A stretch of 64,000 bases of DNA, taken from NCBI RefSeq assembly GCF_013410955.1, contig NZ_JACCCG010000003.1, positions 1 through 64,000 on the forward strand. Direction: 5' to 3'. Origin of the DNA: Microbacterium sp. AK009 (GTDB taxonomy: Bacteria > Actinomycetota > Actinomycetes > Actinomycetales > Microbacteriaceae). The stretch's first letter is position 1, and every line of letters starts with the position of its first letter. The notes beneath the pieces were generated by a model. That model was not told where the DNA came from and made no database searches. It worked only from the letters and a program-made list of their open reading frames with translations. A program made the position numbers and the translations under genes. Of the stretch, positions 58,173 through 64,000 are shown piece by piece.

Positions 58173-59059
58173 AAGATGACCCTCGGAATGATTGTGTATG
58201 GAGAGCCGTCGTTATTGCCGAGCACGAGGATCGCGGAGTCTCCAAGATCGGTGTCATCGAACTCGATGATGACGTCAGTCAGCGAATCGAAGCCGATCGG
58301 CTCGATCCAGCCGATTAGTTGTTCAATACGCCCGTGTAGATCCGCCAATACCTCTGTCGTCGGCGGACCATGCACCTCTGGATGAGAGGACAATAGCTGG
58401 GCGAGAGCCGGGTCATCGAACCGCTCGGCGAGCTCCGTTACTGAGAAGCATGGTGGGCCCGGTCGGAAGGCCCGCGCATAGGTCGCGGTGCGGAGAACGT
58501 ATCTTGCGTGCCGCACAAACCCGTCGAGCTTGGCATGCTGCTCCTCGCGCGGAAGAGTGAGAAGCCGGGCGAGACTTCGCACGCGTTCCCAGAGCCGCTC
58601 GAGATCAATGTCTCCGAATGATGCCAGCATCTTCGCGACAAGATCGTCCGTGTCATGGAGAACGAGACCGTCCCGCGCCAGATGGTTCCCGAAGAGCGTG
58701 TGACCCGCCGTCGCGAATTGACTGAGATCGTACGTCGACACGTTTACCCTCCCTGAGGCTACGGTTGGGCGCGGCGCGTGTTCGACGATGAGAAGATCGA
58801 CGTCGGAAGCATCGGCGTAGTCACCGCGCGCATAACTTCCGTAGAGAATGGCGCCGATCGCTCGAAGCGGGAGCGCGGCCAAGATCTCTTCGACTATAGG
58901 TCCGGGTATCTCTCGAGCTTGCAACGCATGGCGAACGCTCGTTTGCGAGATTTTGGGTGAGAGACCTGCCGGATTTCGCAACCGTACTCCTTCACGGGAT
59001 AACCGAGCCTCGCCTCGATGAACCTCGAAGTGGTTCCGCCATTCAACAGCCACGCGCAT
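58169..59059 (-). CDS. MNT-type nucleotidyltransferase-domain protein
   Basis: 296 aa if it starts at the ATG at 59059; the longest frame reaches 59257 and the start is uncertain. N-terminal helical segment resembling a regulatory domain (LSPKISQTSVRHALQAREIP), then the nucleotidyltransferase signature AILYGSYARGDYADASDVDL (GSxxxG...DxD). A long helical C-terminus. Related minimal transferases add nucleotides to partner proteins or drugs; with a phosphatase as operon partner, a modifier/demodifier pair is plausible. Confidence 0.7.
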   Translation of the reverse strand: MRVAVEWRNHFEVHRGEARLSREGVRLRNPAGLSPKISQTSVRHALQAREIPGPIVEEILAALPLRAIGAILYGSYARGDYADASDVDLLIVEHAPRPTVASGRVNVSTYDLSQFATAGHTLFGNHLARDGLVLHDTDDLVAKMLASFGDIDLERLWERVRSLARLLTLPREEQHAKLDGFVRHARYVLRTATYARAFRPGPPCFSVTELAERFDDPALAQLLSSHPEVHGPPTTEVLADLHGRIEQLIGWIEPIGFDSLTDVIIEFDDTDLGDSAILVLGNNDGSPYTIIPRVIL

Positions 59060-59355
59060 CCGTCTCGCGCTCGAGCCAGAGCCTAGCCGGGATCGTATCG
59101 GCACACGGCTGCTCAAATATATAAACGAGCCCCGAGCAAGCAAGCCGTCGAGGAAGCACCCTATCGAGAGACTCCCGACGGCATACTCAGTCGCCGGAGG
59201 CGTCGATCGGAAAGTGTTCGCAACCCGGTCGCTCACTGTACGGACCGTGGTGGCCATGTATCTCTCGTTAGCCGTCTCCGGCCACGCACGTATGACCCGA
59301 ACGGGGCCATGGTCGACGAGGGTGCGGCATACGCACTATGAAACCTCGTGCGGCG
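59060..59355. other. gene-free stretch left of the IS21 element
   Basis: About 295 bp; the nucleotidyltransferase frame stays open to 59257 but is not protein-like. It may contain that gene's promoter. Nothing else recognised. Confidence 0.35.
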
Positions 59356-59410
59356 CTTGTCGACGACGCTCGAAAAGTAGGCCAATGCGACGTGTGAAAA
59401 CGAGGCCACC
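59356..59410 (+). repeat. IS21 left terminal inverted repeat
   Basis: Begins CTTGTCGACGACG and contains GAAAAGTAGGCCA then GAAAACGAGGCCA. It matches the reverse complement of 61441-61495 over its whole length, with a few changes in the outer block. Confidence 0.8.
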
Positions 59411-59424
59411 TGGTTGTCGTTTGC

Positions 59425-61424
<2,000 letters not shown>

Positions 61425-61440
61425 CCACCCAATCTGTCTG

Positions 61441-61495
61441 GGTGGCCTCGTTTTCGCCCGTCGCTATGGCCTCGTTTTCAACCGTCGCCGACAGG
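61441..61495 (-). repeat. IS21 right terminal inverted repeat
   Basis: The reverse complement begins CCTGTCGGCGACGG and contains two GAAAACGAGGCCA blocks 20 bases apart; the mate of 59356-59410. Confidence 0.8.
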
Positions 61496-61614
61496 CGGCG
61501 GGTCTGACGTTGTAGACGCTGATGGGTCAACGTGCGATCGTCCGCCAGAACTGTCCACGCTACTCACAGATCGACACGGCGCGTGCTCTTGGGTGCGTCT
61601 CCGAATAACCGCAC

Positions 61615-61770
61615 TCAGGTGGGGATCGCGCAGAGGGCGACGCCGGCACGGCAGGTGATCAAGAACTTGCCGAAACAGTTCGCGACGCCGCGCCGCCGCA
61701 TGGCGAGGGCCAGGAGACGCTCAATGATGGTGCGACCCAGGTAGGCGGTGGCGTAGCGCCCGGGGCGGGC
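61615..61770 (-). pseudogene. transposase remnant, IS5-like C-terminus
   Basis: The minus-strand frame ends YLGRTIIERLLALAMRRRGV, ANCFGKFLITCRAGVAL, resembling the conserved RxxVERxF...KxxRxxAxRxxK end of IS5-family transposases. The catalytic Glu position (IIER) is present but the rest of the gene is missing. Immediately right of the IS21 element, so the region has taken insertions repeatedly. Confidence 0.45.
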
Positions 61771-62072
61771 AGCCGCCGCGGCTTCCGCGTCGCGTTCGGT
61801 GCGGCCGGGATGATCGGCTGGGCGGTGCTGATCGACGCGGCGATCACGTGTGGCCGCTTCAAACCGCGCGACGACCGTCGCGTCCACTGGCGCGTGCCGA
61901 CCTCGCCAAACCGATCTCCACGCGTTCGTATGGCGCGTCTAGCGGATGTCTCGAAATGTCCCGGTCCGGGTGAGCAGCGAGTGTGGGCCGCTGCTCCTCC
62001 CCAGCCCAGACCGGGACTCTCTGCGCCAAGGCTCTGGTGGACTTCCCTGACATATCGTTTAGGGTGCCGCTC

Positions 62073-63551
62073 ATGACGCATTTACTGCCTCGTGGGCGTC
62101 ATTTCACGCTGTTGTGGACCATCCCGGATGCGGTGGGCGGACTCACGAGCGCTGCCCTGCACCGATCACGAGCATTCGCGGCGTACGGCGGCGCGGATGT
62201 CGACATCCTCACCTTCGACAACCGGGTGGACTATCCCGCTGTCACCGCCCAGCTTCGCGAGCGCGGGGAACTATGTGAGGGCATGCGGATCGTCAATCTG
62301 TGGGATTGGTTGCGGGAGCATGAGGTTGCCAGGGCCTCTCATCCGAAGGACAGCTCCGACCGACCGTTCACCCCGTTGAGAACTGGTGAGGAGGATGCGG
62401 CGCACCGTTCGGTGTACCGAGGGGGAGCTTTGCTTCGGCGCGAGCGCCTCGCCGTGGACGGTCGGACCGTGCTGCAGACCGACTACTTCCGTCAGGACGG
62501 CTCGCTCCTCGCGTCCGATCGAGAGGATGCTGACGTCCTCGGCACCCGCGGCGGCCGGAGCATCGTGGTGTGCGATCGCGGGGGGTATCCTGCGCGGTCG
62601 TGGGGCACGAGTTGGGCGTTGTATCGGTGGTGGTTGGATCAGCTGACCGCGGGCGCCCAGGAGAGCTATCTGATCGCGGACAGCAAGCCCGTCTCTCGTT
62701 TCTTGCGCACGTACCGCCGGCCGGGCAGGGTCACAGTCACGGTTGTTCATGGCTCCCATCTGGTGAGGAACATTGGCCCATGGGGACCGTTGCGTCCGCA
62801 ACGCGCCGAGGTGCTCCGCCACCTCAGCGACTACGACGCCGTGATCTTCCTCACCGACCGGCAGCGACGCGATGTCCAGCTCCGTTTCGGCCGACACCCG
62901 AACTCTGCGGTCATCCCGAACAGTCGACGACTTCCGGTTCAACCCGTCCAGGAGCGTCCGCCCGGTGCGGGCGCGCTGCTGTGCGCGCTGTTGAGGCTGA
63001 AGCGTCCCGAGCACGCGGTGCGCGCGGTGACCCATGCCCAGCGGGTCGAACCAGAGGTGAGCTTGAACATCTTCGGCGACGGATCCCAGCGAGCGAGCAT
63101 CGAACGCCTGATCGCCGCCGCAAGAGCAGAAGAGGTCGTACACGTGTGGGGGTGGCGGGATGACGCGAGAGCGCGTCTGGCCCAGACATCCTTCCTCCTG
63201 ATGACCTCACGGTCCGAAGGGTTCGGGCTCGTGTTACTGGAGGCGATGGGTGCCGGGTGCATCCCTATCGCGTACGACATCCGGTACGGTCCCCGCGACC
63301 TGATCGACCACGGAGGCAACGGCTTCCTCGTCCGCAGCGGACACGTCAGAGGGCTCGCGCGCGCCATTATCACCCTGCAAAGGATGCCGAGGGAACAGGT
63401 GGCTGCGATGCGGGACGCGGCACGGCGAACAGCCGAGCAGTACACCGACGAGGCTGTCCTTGGACGGTGGGCGGGAGAGCTCACGGCCGCGCGAGAACGA
63501 AACCATGCGCGGCCCTGGGTGAGGAATGGCCGGAATTCCTCGGCTACGTGA
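62073..63551 (+). CDS. GT4-family glycosyltransferase, TagE-like
   Basis: 492 aa from the ATG at 62073, where MTHLLPRGRHFTLLWTIPDA begins; the extension to 61983 looks like noise. N-lobe features: VGGLTSAALHRSRAFAAYGG, then VTVVHGSHLVRN. C-lobe GT-B: LNIFGDGSQR, VHVWGWRDDARARLAQTSFL, and nucleotide-sugar site SRSEGFGLVLLEAMGAGCIP. Organisation resembles poly(glycerol-phosphate) glucosyltransferases that decorate teichoic acid (TagE). No transmembrane segment. Confidence 0.8.
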   Translation: MTHLLPRGRHFTLLWTIPDAVGGLTSAALHRSRAFAAYGGADVDILTFDNRVDYPAVTAQLRERGELCEGMRIVNLWDWLREHEVARASHPKDSSDRPFTPLRTGEEDAAHRSVYRGGALLRRERLAVDGRTVLQTDYFRQDGSLLASDREDADVLGTRGGRSIVVCDRGGYPARSWGTSWALYRWWLDQLTAGAQESYLIADSKPVSRFLRTYRRPGRVTVTVVHGSHLVRNIGPWGPLRPQRAEVLRHLSDYDAVIFLTDRQRRDVQLRFGRHPNSAVIPNSRRLPVQPVQERPPGAGALLCALLRLKRPEHAVRAVTHAQRVEPEVSLNIFGDGSQRASIERLIAAARAEEVVHVWGWRDDARARLAQTSFLLMTSRSEGFGLVLLEAMGAGCIPIAYDIRYGPRDLIDHGGNGFLVRSGHVRGLARAIITLQRMPREQVAAMRDAARRTAEQYTDEAVLGRWAGELTAARERNHARPWVRNGRNSSAT

Positions 63552-63655
63552 TCGGGTTCGGCTTCCTCGGCGGCAGCTGGCTGACCCATGCACGGATGAC
63601 GCGTGTCATGAAGCAGGCGGACGGACTGCGGGCTGTCCGAAGCGGAACTGCCGTT

Positions 63656-63904
63656 TCAGCCCCCGTCGGCGCGGAGCTTGCAGACGCAGGCTCGGGAAAG
63701 AGGAGGACAGATCACGTACCGATTCCGCCGGCCGAGCTTCTCCTTGGCGATGTAGCGGCCTTCGATGAGGTCGCCCAGGATGGAGATCACGGTCCTCTGC
63801 GAAAGGCCCGTCGTGCGGGAGAGTTCCGCGATCGTCGCCTCGGTGTTGTCGGCGACGGCGAGCAGCACCCGACCATGGGCGGTGAGGAAGTCCCAGCGGG
63901 TCAT
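63656..63904 (-). CDS. MarR-like winged-helix regulator, 82 aa
   Basis: A compact helix-turn-helix: RWDFLTAHGRVLLAVADNTE, ATIAELSRTTGLSQRTVISI, LGDLIEGRYIAKEKLGRRNR. It is nearly all DNA-binding domain. Two or three cysteines at the end (VICPPLSRACVCK) may sense metal or redox; untested. Convergent with the glycosyltransferase gene. Confidence 0.75.
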   Translation of the reverse strand: MTRWDFLTAHGRVLLAVADNTEATIAELSRTTGLSQRTVISILGDLIEGRYIAKEKLGRRNRYVICPPLSRACVCKLRADGG

Positions 63905-64000
63905 GGCGATGCGGTCCCGATCCTATGTGCGGTCCGGGCACGGCCCCGGACTGAGGATCGCTCGCCCTCCCCAGGAGTCCACATGAACCGCCATCTGCTC

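Overview
The window is high-GC DNA with GTG and TTG starts, tightly overlapping operons and an SCO6880-type conjugation module. This points to an actinobacterium, most likely a Microbacteriaceae member close to Microbacterium; the taxonomic call is inference. I see no rRNA, tRNA or CRISPR array. Most of the window is accessory DNA: a restriction-modification locus, a cassette-like region with a dispersed repeat, a type IV secretion module, a carbon-catabolism cluster, a defence island with a bacterial ubiquitin-like operon, and insertion-sequence material.

1-6.6 kb: small hypothetical genes, then a three-gene restriction-modification or phage-defence operon. It has a methyltransferase half with the SAM-binding motif, a 1110-residue GIY-YIG/helicase protein ending in a degenerate methyltransferase half, and a second methyltransferase half that starts at the NPPY motif. 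A SHOCT protein follows. 6.8-16.8 kb: a series of one- to three-gene modules, nearly all on the minus strand (two sigma-factor operons, a GntR/membrane-protein operon, small membrane proteins, a GyrA-like mini-protein). They are separated by at least seven copies of a conserved intergenic motif in one orientation. A 580-bp segment is present twice in this region.

17.0-26.5 kb: a minus-strand conjugation operon (VirB8-like protein, M23 hydrolase, small membrane protein, TrbL-like channel, SCO6880 protein, VirB4-like ATPase, VirD4 coupling protein, HNH protein, DUF4913 protein, SSB). No relaxase or integrase is visible. 26.8-35.9 kb: regulators, envelope or stress proteins, an aminoglycoside-phosphotransferase-like kinase, an ArsR/SRPBCC pair with a clear operator, and several decayed genes.

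35.9-51.1 kb: two divergent operons. Leftward: DapA-family aldolase, galactonate-dehydratase-like enolase, CaiB-type CoA-transferase, GntR regulator. Rightward: sugar ABC transporter, enoyl-CoA hydratase, metallo-beta-lactamase protein, GH88/GH105 hydrolase, SDR, KDG-type kinase, KDPG-type aldolase, aldose epimerase, then a truncated secreted protein. The set fits uptake and breakdown of unsaturated uronides and aldonates through 2-keto-3-deoxy sugar acids, but the CoA enzymes are unexpected.

51-59 kb: a fragment of a helical-repeat protein, a ubiquitin-like operon (Ubl, cysteine-free ThiF-family E1, DUF6527), a divergent XRE/ImmA-IrrE pair, a DUF4062-TPR protein, and a nucleotidyltransferase/phosphatase pair. 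59.4-61.5 kb is a complete IS21-family element. The window ends with a TagE-like glycosyltransferase and a winged-helix regulator.
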